Part shown: piece after piece, positions 27,534-37,616 of the stretch
How positions within the stretch are numbered: the first letter of the stretch is position 1
How the letters are laid out: each line of letters begins with the position of its first letter
NCBI RefSeq assembly: GCF_001641615.1
Contig: NZ_LRRU01000007.1
Span: forward strand, 167,261-231,260
Length of the DNA stretch: 64,000 nt
Direction of reading: 5' to 3'
DNA from: Pseudoalteromonas gelatinilytica
GTDB lineage: Bacteria; Pseudomonadota; Gammaproteobacteria; Enterobacterales; Alteromonadaceae
Position numbers and translations under genes: made by a program
Notes under the pieces: generated by a model
Seen by the model: only the letters and a program-made list of their open reading frames with translations
What the model was told of the DNA's origin: nothing
Database searches by the model: none

Positions 27534-28235
27534 ATGGGACAAAAAGTTCATCCTACTGGTATTCGCCTAGGTATCTCTAAACCTTGGGTTTCTACCTGGT
27601 ACGCGAATTCAAAAGATTTCTCTGATCAGCTTTTTGGCGATCACAAAGTACGTGCATTCCTTACTAAGGAATTAAAAGCGGCTTCTGTGTCTAAAATCGT
27701 TATCGAGCGTCCAGCTAAATCTATCCGTGTAACAATTCACACAGCTCGTCCTGGTGTTGTTATCGGTAAAAAAGGCGAAGACGTTGAAAAACTACGTCAA
27801 GCAGTAACTAAGATTGCAGGTGTTCCGGCTCAGATCAATATTTCTGAAGTTCGTAAGCCTGAACTTGATGCACAACTAGTAGCTGACGGTATTGCGTCAC
27901 AACTAGAGCGTCGTGTTATGTTCCGTCGCGCTATGAAGCGTTCGGTACAAAATGCAATGCGCATTGGTGCAAAAGGTATCAAAGTTGAAGTTAGCGGTCG
28001 TCTTGGCGGTGCTGAGATCGCACGTTCAGAATGGTATCGTGAAGGTCGTGTACCTCTACATACTCTTCGTGCTGATATCGACTACGCAACTTCTGAAGCC
28101 TTAACCACTTATGGTATCATTGGTGTTAAAGTTTGGATCTTCAAAGGCGAAGTTATTGGTGGTTTACCACTAGTACAAGAGCAAGAGAAGCCAGCTAAAC
28201 GCGCGCCAAAGAAAGCCAAAAAAAGTGCTAAGTAG
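27534..28235 (+). CDS. rpsC: 30S ribosomal protein S3
   Basis: The 233-residue protein has the N-terminal KH domain with [15 protein letters not shown] at about 80-94, and a C-terminal S3 domain with a lysine-rich tail ([15 protein letters not shown]). S3 lines the mRNA entry channel. It lies 11 bases after rplV in the S10 operon. Confidence 0.99.
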   Translation: MGQKVHPTGIRLGISKPWVSTWYANSKDFSDQLFGDHKVRAFLTKELKAASVSKIVIERPAKSIRVTIHTARPGVVIGKKGEDVEKLRQAVTKIAGVPAQINISEVRKPELDAQLVADGIASQLERRVMFRRAMKRSVQNAMRIGAKGIKVEVSGRLGGAEIARSEWYREGRVPLHTLRADIDYATSEALTTYGIIGVKVWIFKGEVIGGLPLVQEQEKPAKRAPKKAKKSAK

Positions 28236-28247
28236 AGGTAGCGAGTA

Positions 28248-28661
28248 ATGTTACAGCCAAAACGTACAAAATTCCGTAAAATGCACAAAGGCCGCAACCG
28301 CGGTTTAGCGCAAAACGGTAACAAAGTAAGCTTCGGTACTTTCGGTTTGAAAGCTACTGGCCGTGGCCGTATGACTGCTCGTCAAATCGAAGCAGCTCGT
28401 CGTGCTATGACACGTCACGTAAAGCGTCAAGGTAAAATCTGGATTCGTGTATTCCCAGATAAGCCAATTACGAACAAACCATTAGAAGTTCGTATGGGTA
28501 AAGGTAAAGGTTCTGTTGAATATTGGGTTGCTGAAATTCAACCTGGTAAAGTACTTTACGAAATGGAAGGTGTTTCTGAAGAGCTTGCTCGTGAAGCATT
28601 TAACCTTGCAGCGCGTAAATTACCATTCACAACAACTTTCGTAACTCGGACGGTGATGTAA
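28248..28661 (+). CDS. rplP: 50S ribosomal protein L16
   Basis: The 137-residue protein begins [20 protein letters not shown], as in E. coli, and ends in FVTRTVM. L16 organises the A-site and P-site tRNA elbow region of the 50S subunit. Its stop overlaps the start of rpmC by one base. Confidence 0.99.
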   Translation: MLQPKRTKFRKMHKGRNRGLAQNGNKVSFGTFGLKATGRGRMTARQIEAARRAMTRHVKRQGKIWIRVFPDKPITNKPLEVRMGKGKGSVEYWVAEIQPGKVLYEMEGVSEELAREAFNLAARKLPFTTTFVTRTVM

Positions 28662-28852
28662 TGAAAGCTAGCGAACTAAAAGACAAAAGCGTAGAAGAGC
28701 TTAACGCTGAACTTCTAGGACTTCTTCGTGAGCAGTTTAACCTGCGCATGCAAGCAAGCACTGGTCAGTTAGCTCAGACACACACGCTAAGAACAGTACG
28801 TCGCGATATCGCGCGTGTAAAAACAGTTATTAACCAGAAGGCAGGTCAATAA
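28661..28852 (+). CDS. rpmC: 50S ribosomal protein L29
   Basis: The 63-residue helical protein ([20 protein letters not shown]) lies next to L23 at the tunnel exit. It shares one base with rplP upstream and one with rpsQ downstream, so the three genes are tightly coupled. Confidence 0.99.
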   Translation: MKASELKDKSVEELNAELLGLLREQFNLRMQASTGQLAQTHTLRTVRRDIARVKTVINQKAGQ

Positions 28853-29109
28853 TGAGCGATAAAATCCGTACTCTTCAAGGCCGTGTAATCAGCGACAAGA
28901 TGGATAAATCTTTCACTGTTGCTATCGCACGTTACGTGAAGCACCCAGTTTATGGGAAATTCATCAAACGTACGACTAAACTACACGTACATGACGAAAA
29001 CAACACAGCTCAAGCTGGTGACGTAGTTACTATCCGTGAGTGTGCTCCTATTTCTAAGACTAAGTCTTGGACTTTAGTAGACGTTGTTGAACGTCCAAAG
29101 CAAGCTTAA
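28852..29109 (+). CDS. rpsQ: 30S ribosomal protein S17
   Basis: The 85-residue OB-fold protein ([20 protein letters not shown]) binds helix 11 of 16S rRNA early in 30S assembly. It is the last gene of the S10 operon, as in E. coli, and a terminator follows 23 bases later. The spc operon (rplN onwards) does not follow. Confidence 0.99.
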   Translation: MSDKIRTLQGRVISDKMDKSFTVAIARYVKHPVYGKFIKRTTKLHVHDENNTAQAGDVVTIRECAPISKTKSWTLVDVVERPKQA

Positions 29110-29131
29110 TTTTTAATTAAGTTTACTTACT

Positions 29132-29162
29132 AAAAAGCCCTGGCATTTGCTGGGGCTTTTTG
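29132..29162 (+). terminator. Terminator of the S10 operon
   Basis: AAAAGCCC and GGGCTTTT form an 8-bp stem closing a loop of about 12 bases, followed by TGTTTTTG. It lies directly after rpsQ. Confidence 0.85.
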
Positions 29163-29398
29163 TTTTTGAAATACAGCAAAAAGCGTTTAGCTGTCAGATG
29201 TCAGTCAAGCAATAGGGTTTGTTGCTGCATAGCTATAAAACCACATGTCACACCTCATGCTGAATCCAAACCATCTCAACGAACAGACTTAACCTAGAAC
29301 CTTAAAACGTTACTCCCGTTAACTTGCTAACTCACCACTTTTTCTTATGAACTATTTCATTCACTTAACACTCTTAAAAATAAAAATGAGGCGCTTGA

Positions 29399-30124
29399 GT
29401 GTTAAAAGGGAATTACAAAGCATGGATCATCTCGATTACGCTACATGCTATGCTTTTATTGTTATTTGTTCGATATGGAAAGTCTGTGAAACTCCCCGCA
29501 GTCGCTGAACCGCCAAAAGTAATCAACGCGTATGTGAGTGTTGATTTAACTTCGTTACCTAGTTTACAGAAAACCCAAGACAAACCTTTACTGGAGCAAC
29601 CGCAAGAAATAGTTGATGAGGCTAAGGCTTTACCGCAAAAAGAGGAAGCCGCTTATAGCAGCCCTAAGCAGAAAAGCGATGCTAAGGTCGTTGAACATTC
29701 AGTTAGTGAGCCCAAAGAAGTGACGAATAATAAGGTCATAAAGCCCAGTCAGACACCTGATAATTCAAAAACAACCGAAGTACCCTTTAAAAAACTCAAC
29801 CCGTATGCGCCAATCCCAAAGCTTAATTTTGAAAATGGCTCTTCTAATTCGTCATTATTTGGGCAGGTTGAAGGGGCAAATAATAATTTGCCTGTAGGCA
29901 GGGTTTCAGTGCCTGCACAATTAACGGTTTCTGATAAAGCAACCGTCGTTTGGCAGAGTGGTGATGGTAGCAAGCGTATCGAGGTGTTAAATGGTATGTG
30001 TTATGGCATAGATTTTAACTCGGTGTTTGGTAAATCTGGGGTGCCAAGCGGATCGCCCAGACCCTGTGAAGACAAAGAGGCTAAGTTATTTAAAGACATT
30101 ATGAATAAGTGGAGTAAAAAGTAA
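29399..30124 (+). CDS. Single-pass membrane protein with TonB-like layout, function unknown
   Basis: The GTG at 29399 is the likely start, with GAGG about 8 bases upstream. The 241-residue protein has one N-terminal transmembrane helix (AWIISITLHAMLLLLFV, about 8-24), then a long Pro/Lys/Glu-rich segment (30-130) and a small C-terminal domain with two cysteines (VLNGMCYGIDF and RPCEDKEAKLF). The layout resembles TonB or TolA energy transducers, but I cannot recognise a TonB C-terminal domain. No exbBD-like genes are near. A terminator separates it from the S10 operon. Confidence 0.65.
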   Translation: MLKGNYKAWIISITLHAMLLLLFVRYGKSVKLPAVAEPPKVINAYVSVDLTSLPSLQKTQDKPLLEQPQEIVDEAKALPQKEEAAYSSPKQKSDAKVVEHSVSEPKEVTNNKVIKPSQTPDNSKTTEVPFKKLNPYAPIPKLNFENGSSNSSLFGQVEGANNNLPVGRVSVPAQLTVSDKATVVWQSGDGSKRIEVLNGMCYGIDFNSVFGKSGVPSGSPRPCEDKEAKLFKDIMNKWSKK

Positions 30125-30190
30125 TAATAAAACACTTTACCTCAACTTAACTTGAGCTTTTAAAGTGGCGTTTTTAAAAAGGACGCTACA

Positions 30191-30481
30191 ATGAATCTAT
30201 TAGAAAATTATCTGTTAAGTCTGCAAGTTAATACTTATAACACGTCGATTTCTCAAGTTATCGAAATACAAACGCGTATCTGGCAGTCGATCCATTCAGG
30301 TTCTAGCTATGCACAAGCGATGTTAGAGGTATTAGAAGTGGTAAATCACTCACCACAGCAGCAACATCAAGCTCTGTTAAAACAGGTGTTACAGCTTCTT
30401 GGCTATAGCGCCCAATCTCAAGTTGATAATCACTTGCTGATTGCACATAAGCGCTTTTCACATGTATTAAGCTTATCATGA
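30191..30481 (+). CDS. Hypothetical small helical protein
   Basis: The 96-residue protein (MNLLENYLLSLQVNTYNTSI) is predicted largely helical, with a glutamine-rich patch (SPQQQHQALLKQVLQLL) and no signal or membrane segment. An AAAAAGGA ribosome binding site precedes the ATG at good distance. It lies 66 bases after the TonB-like gene and 70 bases before the GT29-like gene, on the same strand, so the three may share transcription. Function unknown. Confidence 0.6.
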   Translation: MNLLENYLLSLQVNTYNTSISQVIEIQTRIWQSIHSGSSYAQAMLEVLEVVNHSPQQQHQALLKQVLQLLGYSAQSQVDNHLLIAHKRFSHVLSLS

Positions 30482-30551
30482 ACTGTCATTAGCAGGTCAT
30501 AAAGTTTAGGTGAAATAAGGTCGTTTTAAGGATAAAACGGAGTTTTGCATT

Positions 30552-31142
30552 ATGCATGAGCCGCCACAGATAATTATTCTAGGTAATGGTCCGATTAATA
30601 CCGAGCTTGCTGAGCAGGTCGATAATTGTCCATCTGTTGTGCGTTTTAATCGCTGTGCAGCAATGCCTGCGCACCTAGGTAAGCGTTGCACAGATCTATG
30701 GTTATTGGGGCGAGGGAGGCAGGCGCAAAGTTTACTTGAACAGCCACTTGTTATGCCGCTTGAAGGACTTAACAAGATTATGGTCACTGATCCTGCGCCA
30801 AACTTATTCATGCAGCAACTATTCAAACTGATCCGTCGTCATGGCCGACTTGATCATGGTGACGCTTTGTTTAATTACTATGGCACAGGCTTGCAGCAAG
30901 AACGATTAACCCAGCAATTTCGCCAATCACTGCTTGCGTACCTACTAACGTTAGGACCGACAATACATAAGCCATATTGCCCAAGTTCAGGTACTTTAGC
31001 GATTGCTCACTACCTTAAATTGTTTTCAAAAGTGCATATAGCAGGTTTTGGTTTTCAGGGCTGGAAGCGTCATCCGTGGCATTTAGAAAAGCGCTATGTG
31101 GCAGAGTTAATTGACGAAAACAAAGTCGTTGTGCTTGATTAA
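30552..31142 (+). CDS. GT29 (sialyltransferase)-like protein
   Basis: The 196-residue protein shows the ordered motifs of family 29 glycosyltransferases in compact form. IILGNGPINTELAEQ followed by SVVRFNR matches sialylmotif L. PSSGTLAIAHYLKLFSKVHIAGFGF matches sialylmotif S. The end GWKRHPWHLEK has the histidine and H-x-x-E arrangement of motifs III and VS. Eukaryotic GT29 enzymes transfer sialic acid from CMP-sialic acid. Bacterial homologues are short and of unknown acceptor. No transmembrane anchor or signal is seen and no sialic acid genes are in the window. The fold assignment is fairly sure but the activity is not. Confidence 0.7.
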   Translation: MHEPPQIIILGNGPINTELAEQVDNCPSVVRFNRCAAMPAHLGKRCTDLWLLGRGRQAQSLLEQPLVMPLEGLNKIMVTDPAPNLFMQQLFKLIRRHGRLDHGDALFNYYGTGLQQERLTQQFRQSLLAYLLTLGPTIHKPYCPSSGTLAIAHYLKLFSKVHIAGFGFQGWKRHPWHLEKRYVAELIDENKVVVLD

Positions 31143-31173
31143 AAAAAGGCACTTAGCCGAAACTAAGCGCCTT
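31141..31173 (-). terminator. Terminator of the endonuclease gene
   Basis: Read on the minus strand, AAGGCGCTTAG pairs with CTAAGTGCCTT with one G-T pair, followed by a T-run. It lies between the convergent GT29-like and endonuclease genes. Confidence 0.8.
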
Positions 31174-31185
31174 GGCTTAACGAAG

Positions 31186-32826
31186 TTACCAAATCATTTC
31201 TACAAATTCTGGGTGATCCACAAATGGGTTGCGGTTACCTTGATGTTCATAAGCTGCTTGGTTACGGTCAAGCTCTAATTGGCTAACAGGGTCCGCGTTA
31301 TGCCATTTTAATAACATAGCAACGACCCAGTTCTCAAAGACCTGATCAGATGAACCATTTAATACAGCATTACTGTAGGTTGTGTTGTTTTGCCATGAGC
31401 CAATCACATTTTCATAGCGTGTTGCCATATAGAAATACGCTCTTGCAAAGTCACCTTTAAATTCATCAATAGGTTCAAAAACCGTTCCTGAGTAATTTAA
31501 TGAGCTAGCAGCGCTGCCTAATTTGCTGCCGTTACTAGAGGTGTAGCTTGCACTACCTACTTCACCAAATGGGTAGTTACTGCGTTTTGAATTCACATAA
31601 CCATCAGTGGCGAAAATGTGATGTACGTCAGAGTTCATTGGCTCAACTGTTCCACCAAACCAACTTTTCGGGAAAGAATGCTCACGGTTGTAGCAATCTG
31701 CTTCGCTGTTGTATGTCCCACATTGGTCGCTCACAGCAACATAGTTGTAGCTATCTTGGCCTGCAGGGTTTTCTGAATAACGGTCTAAAATAGAGTTGTC
31801 GTTTTCAAAATACTTATCGCGTGAAGCAACATCGTAAAAGCTCCAAATCGCAGAATAGCCTTGTGAGTTGTGATCTTTAATGATGTTGTATAACTCTGTT
31901 TTCAGTGCATAACCACTAAGGCCTTGCGTTGTAACATAGTATCCCGTTGGCTCTGTTGGGGTTGTACCACCACCGTCACCGCCGCCTGAGCTATCACCCA
32001 AAGTAAACGGCGTTGCCTCTGAGCTTTGGAAACTTGCACCACTGGCAAGGACTGTTTGACCTAAAGAAAGGCTGTAACTGCCATTGCCGAATGAGCAGCA
32101 AATGCCATCGCCATAGCTATCAAAAATCGTAAAAGTATAGTCACCATCCGTTAAACACGCTTGCTCACTGTACTGAGTATTTGCAGCATAGCTACCGCCT
32201 GATGCTACTGCACTACCTTGGCTATTGGTGATTTGCCAGCTGGTTTCTTCACCATAGTTATCGGTAGTGAGCGTTAAAGATATTTGGTTATCTGCGCAGC
32301 TGCCCGTAGGAGGTGGGGTTGAGCCAGTGCTTGGTGCAAAGTTATCGACATACACTACTTCACTGCCATCAAAGCCTGTTACATCGTAAAAGCGCAGGCC
32401 AACACTAATTGACGTGGTAGCAGAGGCCGTGTACTGGTAACTGATTTGTTGCCATTGATTAATTAATGCCGAATTAGAATAGCCCTGATAGCCATCAACC
32501 ACTAAACGTGCTTTTACGCCACCTTCTGTATGGTAAACCCAAGTAGAAAACTCATAGCTTTCACCCGCCACTACATCCACTAACTGTAGTAAGTCGGTAT
32601 TACTTTGCGTGCCAGTATTAACCACGACTTGCGCTGAGTAATTGCCTGAGTAAACCACATTGCTATTAGCACTAAGGCTTATACCGCTATCTATGGTGCT
32701 CCAGCTGGCAGGGTTGTTTGCTGACCAGTTTTCGAAGTCGGCATTATTAACATTTGCCAATGTTGAACTCGCTAAACACAGTAAGCTACTGGCTAGCATG
32801 TATTTTTTACATGTCCCGTGTGACAT
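31186..32826 (-). CDS. Secreted endonuclease I-family nuclease with two accessory domains
   Basis: The 546-residue protein has a signal peptide (about 1-24), a jelly-roll carbohydrate-binding-like domain (about 26-165), and a second extracellular domain with the GDYTFTIFDSYGDGICC motif common in marine bacterial exoenzymes (about 176-275). A Gly/Thr/Pro linker leads to a C-terminal endonuclease I domain (about 293-546). The nuclease motif is clear: REHSFPKSWFGG and HHIFATDGYVNSKRSNYPFG. It probably degrades extracellular DNA for nutrients or in biofilm. An AAGGAAA ribosome binding site precedes the ATG at 32826. Confidence 0.9.
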   Translation of the reverse strand: MSHGTCKKYMLASSLLCLASSTLANVNNADFENWSANNPASWSTIDSGISLSANSNVVYSGNYSAQVVVNTGTQSNTDLLQLVDVVAGESYEFSTWVYHTEGGVKARLVVDGYQGYSNSALINQWQQISYQYTASATTSISVGLRFYDVTGFDGSEVVYVDNFAPSTGSTPPPTGSCADNQISLTLTTDNYGEETSWQITNSQGSAVASGGSYAANTQYSEQACLTDGDYTFTIFDSYGDGICCSFGNGSYSLSLGQTVLASGASFQSSEATPFTLGDSSGGGDGGGTTPTEPTGYYVTTQGLSGYALKTELYNIIKDHNSQGYSAIWSFYDVASRDKYFENDNSILDRYSENPAGQDSYNYVAVSDQCGTYNSEADCYNREHSFPKSWFGGTVEPMNSDVHHIFATDGYVNSKRSNYPFGEVGSASYTSSNGSKLGSAASSLNYSGTVFEPIDEFKGDFARAYFYMATRYENVIGSWQNNTTYSNAVLNGSSDQVFENWVVAMLLKWHNADPVSQLELDRNQAAYEHQGNRNPFVDHPEFVEMIW

Positions 32827-33173
32827 TATCGTTTCCTTTTTATATTTTAATAGTTTTTGCTGTTCTCAAAATGAACACAGCGAGTATAGGCTAATTGGCT
32901 TATGTTGCAATAATGTTAATTAATAAAAGTTTCTTATTTGGGGATTCATACTTCTAACATGTTTTTTTTGGATAAATACTAAATTAATAACTAAATGGAA
33001 TATCAAAGCAGATTCTATTCTTTTTTAATCGCCTCAGACCTCGTTATTCTTCACGCTCAGATAAACCTTTAAAGCATTTCTATTGGGTCTTTAAAGTCGA
33101 AAAAATTGTTCGCGAAATGATGGTAGCAAGTTCGTTTCGCAGTTAACTTTTCAGGGTTACGAGGAATAAATTC
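32827..33173. other. Intergenic region between the divergent endonuclease and cysJ genes
   Basis: This 347-base AT-rich gap must hold both promoters. The only structure I see is the 8-bp palindrome CTTTAAAG present twice (33067-33074 and 33089-33096), 22 bases apart, and an AGGA ribosome binding site before cysJ. I see no gene in it. Confidence 0.4.
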
Positions 33174-34991
33174 ATGTTGTTAAGTCAACTAAATGCAGCG
33201 GCGAGTCCGCTATCGCAAGAGCAAGTACAGAAGCTGCAAGGCTTAGTGGCTGAACTTAATCCAATTCAGCAAGCGTGGGTAAGTGGTTATTTAGCCGCTA
33301 ACGCAAACGCAGGCGCATTAGCCGGTGGTGTTGCCGCCGCTCCAGCTGCGGGTGATGCTGCACCGCTAACTATTTTATACGGCTCGCAAACGGGTAACGC
33401 TAAAGGCGTGGCGAGCAAGTTAAAAGAACAAGCAGAGTCACGTGGTCTATCGGTTAAGCTAGTCAACATGGCTGACTACAAGCCAACTGCCCTGAAAAAA
33501 GAAAAGTTCATCACGGTTGTTGTTTCAACTTACGGTGAGGGTGAGCCACCTGAAGATGCTGAAAGCCTGCATGAGTTTTTAGCGACTAAAAAAGCACCAA
33601 AACTAGATGGTGTTAAAGTTGCTGTGATTGGGTTAGGTGACTCAAGCTACGAATTCTTCTGCCAAACAGCAAAAGATTTTGAAGAGCGTTTTAACAAGCT
33701 TGGCGCAGAAACTATTTTCCAGCGTGCCGACTTAGATGTTGATTACGATGATGAAGCTGCTAAGTGGATTGATGGTGCACTTGATGCGTTTGAACCTGAT
33801 CTTAAAGCGCAGCAACAAGCAAGCGGTGGTCAAGTTGTGGCTATGCCATCATTTGGTGCAGCGGCACCAGCAGCAAGCCAATACACCAAGCAAAACCCAT
33901 TTGCTGCAGAGCTAAGCGTTGTGCAAAAAATTACCGGTCGTGATTCAACCAAAGATGTGCGTCATGTTGAAATTTCATTAGAAGGTTCAGACATTACCTA
34001 TACACCGGGTGATTCGCTAGGCGTTTACTTCTTAAATGACGAAGCACTTGTTGATGAAGTACTTACGCTTACTCAAATTGATGCATCTAGCACGGTTAAA
34101 CTCGGCGATGAAGAGCTAAGTATTCGTGATGCATTAATCGAAAAATTAGAATTAACTCAGTCATATCCAGGTTTTGTTGAAAAATATGCAACAGCAACTG
34201 GCAATCCTGAATTATTAAAGTTAGTTGAAGATAAAGCGGCAATGCGTGAGTACATCGAACCTCGCCAAATCTTCGATATTATTCGTCAAAACCCAGCTCA
34301 GCTGGAAGCGCAAACCTTAGTAGACTGCTTACGTAAATTACAAGCACGTTTATATTCGATTGCATCTAGCCAAGCTGAAGTTGAAGAAGAAGTTCACTTA
34401 ACGGTGGGTCTGGTTGAGTTTGATGCATTTGGCAGCGAGCACTTAGGTGGGTGTTCTGGTTATTTAGCACGTCGTGCTGAAGAAGGCTGTAAAGTAAAAG
34501 TATTCAGCGAGCACAACGATAATTTCCGTTTACCGGCTAATGATGAAACGCCAATTATCATGGTAGGTCCGGGTACGGGTATTGCCCCATTCCGTGCGTT
34601 TTTACAAGAGCGTGATGCGCGTGAAGCAAGTGGTAAAAACTGGTTATTCTTTGGTAACCCACACTTTACTCAAGACTTCTTATATCAAGTTGAAATTCAA
34701 GGTTACTTGAAGTCAGGTTTACTGACTAAAGTGGATGTGGCGTTTAGCCGTGACCAAGCGGAAAAAGTATATGTTCAAGACAAACTTCGCAAAAACAGCC
34801 AAGAAGTATTTGCTTGGTTAGAAGCGGGTGCTCATTTCTATATCTGTGGTGATGCAAACCGTATGGCGAAAGATGTTCATCAGGCGCTTGTAGACATTAT
34901 CAAAGAAAATAGCGGCAAAGATGATGAACAAGCTGAGCAATATTTAAAAGATTTACGTAGCGCAAATCGCTATCAGAAAGACGTGTACTAA
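33174..34991 (+). CDS. cysJ: CysJ, sulfite reductase flavoprotein alpha subunit
   Basis: The 605-residue protein has an N-terminal flavodoxin-like FMN domain (LTILYGSQTGNAKG at about 65-78), then an FAD/NADPH reductase part with RLYSIASS, GPGTGIAPFRAFLQ and the C-terminal YICGDANRMAKDV and RYQKDVY. It passes electrons from NADPH to CysI for six-electron reduction of sulfite to sulfide. It is the first gene of cysJIH, and cysI starts 48 bases later. Confidence 0.98.
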   Translation: MLLSQLNAAASPLSQEQVQKLQGLVAELNPIQQAWVSGYLAANANAGALAGGVAAAPAAGDAAPLTILYGSQTGNAKGVASKLKEQAESRGLSVKLVNMADYKPTALKKEKFITVVVSTYGEGEPPEDAESLHEFLATKKAPKLDGVKVAVIGLGDSSYEFFCQTAKDFEERFNKLGAETIFQRADLDVDYDDEAAKWIDGALDAFEPDLKAQQQASGGQVVAMPSFGAAAPAASQYTKQNPFAAELSVVQKITGRDSTKDVRHVEISLEGSDITYTPGDSLGVYFLNDEALVDEVLTLTQIDASSTVKLGDEELSIRDALIEKLELTQSYPGFVEKYATATGNPELLKLVEDKAAMREYIEPRQIFDIIRQNPAQLEAQTLVDCLRKLQARLYSIASSQAEVEEEVHLTVGLVEFDAFGSEHLGGCSGYLARRAEEGCKVKVFSEHNDNFRLPANDETPIIMVGPGTGIAPFRAFLQERDAREASGKNWLFFGNPHFTQDFLYQVEIQGYLKSGLLTKVDVAFSRDQAEKVYVQDKLRKNSQEVFAWLEAGAHFYICGDANRMAKDVHQALVDIIKENSGKDDEQAEQYLKDLRSANRYQKDVY

Positions 34992-35039
34992 TCACGTTTA
35001 AAGCTAACAGCCGTCACTGTAAAAAATTTAGGAAATACC

Positions 35040-36737
35040 ATGAGCGAACAAGACAAAAACGTAAAGCTTTCTGATAACGAGCGTTTGAAAAGAGAAAGTA
35101 ACTTTTTACGTGGCACCATTGAGCAAGATTTAAAAGACGAGATCACCGGTGGTTTCACTGCTGATAACTTCCAACTGATCCGTTTCCACGGCATGTACCA
35201 GCAAGATGACCGTGACATTCGCCCTGAGCGCGCTAAACAAAAATTAGAGCCGTTACATAATGTTATGTTACGTGCTCGTATGCCTGGCGGTATCATCAAG
35301 CCAGAGCAATGGTTAGCGATTGATAAGTTTGCAGAAGAGAAAACCAGCTATGGCAGTATTCGTTTAACCACGCGTCAAACGTTCCAGTTCCATGGTGTGC
35401 TTAAGCCAAATATTAAAGGCATGCATCAAATGCTCAATAGCGTGGGCATTGACTCAATTGCAACGGCGGGCGACGTAAACCGAAACGTATTATGTACAAC
35501 GAACCCAGTTGAATCTGAGCTTCACCAAGAAGCGTACGAGTGGGCAGCGAAGATCTCTGAGCACCTATTACCAAAAACTAAAGCATACGCTGAAATTTGG
35601 TTAGATGGTGAAAAGAGTGAAACCACAGAAGAGCCAATTTTAGGTTCAACTTACTTACCACGTAAGTTTAAAACCACAGTAACAATTCCACCGAACAATG
35701 AGGTGGATGTGCATGCGAACGACTTAAACTTTGTTGCAATTGCAGAAAATGGCAAGTTAGTTGGTTTTAACGTGTTAGTGGGTGGTGGTCTTGCGATGAC
35801 TCACGGTGATACCGCAACGTATCCTCGTAAAGCGGATGACTTTGGTTTCATTCCACTTGAGCACACCTTGAAAATTGCTGAACACGTGGTGTCTGTACAA
35901 CGTGATTGGGGTAACCGCTCAAACCGTAAAAATGCAAAAACTAAGTACACACTTGACCGTGTAGGTTCTGATGTATTTAAAGCTGAAGTTGAAAAACGTG
36001 CCGGTGTTCAATTTGAACAGAGCCGCCCATATGAGTTCACTCACCGCGGTGACCGTATCGGTTGGGTTGAAGGTATTGATGGTAAGCACCATTTAACGCT
36101 GTTTATCCAAAGTGGTCGTATTTTAGATTACCCAAATCAACCTCTTAAAACAGGCTGCCGTAAAATTGCGGAAATTCACCAAGGTGATTTCCGTATGACA
36201 GCAAACCAAAACTTGATCATCGCAGGTGTTCCAGCTGATCAAAAAGCGGTAATCGAAGAGATCGCTCGTAACCATGGCTTAATTGATGACAGCCATACAG
36301 AGCAGCGTAAAAACTCAATGGCGTGTGTGGCATTACCAACGTGTCCGTTAGCGATGGCAGAAGCTGAGCGTTATTTACCAAGCTTAATTGAGAAAACAGA
36401 AGCGCTATTAGCGAAACATGGTATTGGCGATGACAACATCATTATGCGTGTTGTGGGTTGTCCGAATGGCTGTGGCCGCGCAATGTTGGCAGAAGCGGGT
36501 CTGGTTGGTAAAGGTCCAGGAAAATACAACGTGTACTTAGGTGGTAACCGTGAAGGCACGCGTATTCCAAAACTGTATTTAGAAAATGTTGGCGAAGACG
36601 TATACCTAGACGCATTCGATAAGCTAATTGGCCAATGGGCAAGTGAGCGTAATGAAGGCGAGTGTTTTGGTGATTTTGTAATTCGCAAAGGCATTGTTGC
36701 TGAAGTTAAAGTTTCAGTAACTGATTTTCACGCATAA
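35040..36737 (+). CDS. cysI: CysI, sulfite reductase hemoprotein beta subunit
   Basis: The 565-residue siroheme and 4Fe-4S protein reduces sulfite to sulfide. The cluster cysteines are in [15 protein letters not shown] and [12 protein letters not shown], and the siroheme-binding region includes [12 protein letters not shown]. Its length and start ([19 protein letters not shown]) match the enterobacterial type. It lies between cysJ and cysH in the same direction. Confidence 0.98.
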   Translation: MSEQDKNVKLSDNERLKRESNFLRGTIEQDLKDEITGGFTADNFQLIRFHGMYQQDDRDIRPERAKQKLEPLHNVMLRARMPGGIIKPEQWLAIDKFAEEKTSYGSIRLTTRQTFQFHGVLKPNIKGMHQMLNSVGIDSIATAGDVNRNVLCTTNPVESELHQEAYEWAAKISEHLLPKTKAYAEIWLDGEKSETTEEPILGSTYLPRKFKTTVTIPPNNEVDVHANDLNFVAIAENGKLVGFNVLVGGGLAMTHGDTATYPRKADDFGFIPLEHTLKIAEHVVSVQRDWGNRSNRKNAKTKYTLDRVGSDVFKAEVEKRAGVQFEQSRPYEFTHRGDRIGWVEGIDGKHHLTLFIQSGRILDYPNQPLKTGCRKIAEIHQGDFRMTANQNLIIAGVPADQKAVIEEIARNHGLIDDSHTEQRKNSMACVALPTCPLAMAEAERYLPSLIEKTEALLAKHGIGDDNIIMRVVGCPNGCGRAMLAEAGLVGKGPGKYNVYLGGNREGTRIPKLYLENVGEDVYLDAFDKLIGQWASERNEGECFGDFVIRKGIVAEVKVSVTDFHA

Positions 36738-36775
36738 TTTTATAAGCGACACTGCTTTAAGGTTTGGAATTAACC

Positions 36776-37516
36776 ATGAGTGAATTTAAAAACATCTTAA
36801 CGATGAGCAAAGAAGACCAAACAGCTATGTTGGCTGATATTAATGGTCTTCTGGCTGATAAAAGCGCAGAGGAGCGTGTTGCGTGGGCACTTGAAAACTT
36901 ACCAAGCACGCACTTTTTGTCGTCGAGTTTTGGTATTCAAGCGGCGGTGATGTTGCATTTAGTGACATCGCAGCAGCCAGATATTCCTGTGGTACTGACT
37001 GACACTGGTTATTTGTTCCCAGAAACCTATCAGTTCATCGAGCAAATGACGGAGCGACTTTCGCTTAATCTTAAAGTGTATAAAGCTGAGCTTAGCCCGG
37101 CGTGGCAAGAAGCGAAGTTTGGTAAACTTTGGGAACAAGGTGAAGCCGGTATTAAGCAGTACAATCAACTGAATAAAGTTGAGCCAATGACCCGTGCTTT
37201 AAACGAGCTTGAAGCGGGTACGTGGTTTAGTGGTTTGCGCCGTGATCAATCATCTAGTCGAGCTGACAAGCAAATTGTTGAAATCAGCCGTGGTACTGTG
37301 AAAGTGTATCCACTTATTGAGTGGAACAACCGCGATATTTACCAGTATCTAACTAAGCATGATTTGCCGTATCACCCACTTTGGGAGCAAGGTTATGTAT
37401 CTATGGGCGATGTTCATACAACCCGTAAACTTGAGCCTGGTATGACAGAAGAAGAGACTCGTTTCTTCGGTTTAAACCGTGAATGTGGCTTACATATTGA
37501 TGGTGACGGTATCTAA
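36776..37516 (+). CDS. cysH: CysH, PAPS reductase
   Basis: The ATG at 36776 is chosen ([15 protein letters not shown]) over an in-frame TTG four codons earlier. The 246-residue protein reduces 3'-phosphoadenylylsulfate to sulfite with thioredoxin. The catalytic cysteine is in the C-terminal ECGLH motif, and [14 protein letters not shown] and [12 protein letters not shown] form the PAPS site. It lacks the extra cysteine pairs of 4Fe-4S APS reductases, so PAPS is the expected substrate. It is the last gene of cysJIH. Confidence 0.97.
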   Translation: MSEFKNILTMSKEDQTAMLADINGLLADKSAEERVAWALENLPSTHFLSSSFGIQAAVMLHLVTSQQPDIPVVLTDTGYLFPETYQFIEQMTERLSLNLKVYKAELSPAWQEAKFGKLWEQGEAGIKQYNQLNKVEPMTRALNELEAGTWFSGLRRDQSSSRADKQIVEISRGTVKVYPLIEWNNRDIYQYLTKHDLPYHPLWEQGYVSMGDVHTTRKLEPGMTEEETRFFGLNRECGLHIDGDGI

Positions 37517-37543
37517 TCCTAAATTCCTATCAGAATTTTCGTA

Positions 37544-37570
37544 AAGCGCAACCTAGGTTGCGCTTTTTTT
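37544..37570 (+). terminator. Terminator of cysJIH
   Basis: AAGCGCAACC pairs with GGTTGCGCTT around a TA centre, followed by a run of Ts to 37570. Confidence 0.9.
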
Positions 37571-37616
37571 GTGCTATTTATATACAATCCCTGGCTCAAT
37601 TTTATGAGAGAAAATT

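Noticed and set aside
29163..29398. Start of the spc operon (rplN) after rpsQ.
   Set aside because: A clear terminator follows rpsQ, and none of the three frames in this stretch encodes L14 or any other ribosomal protein.
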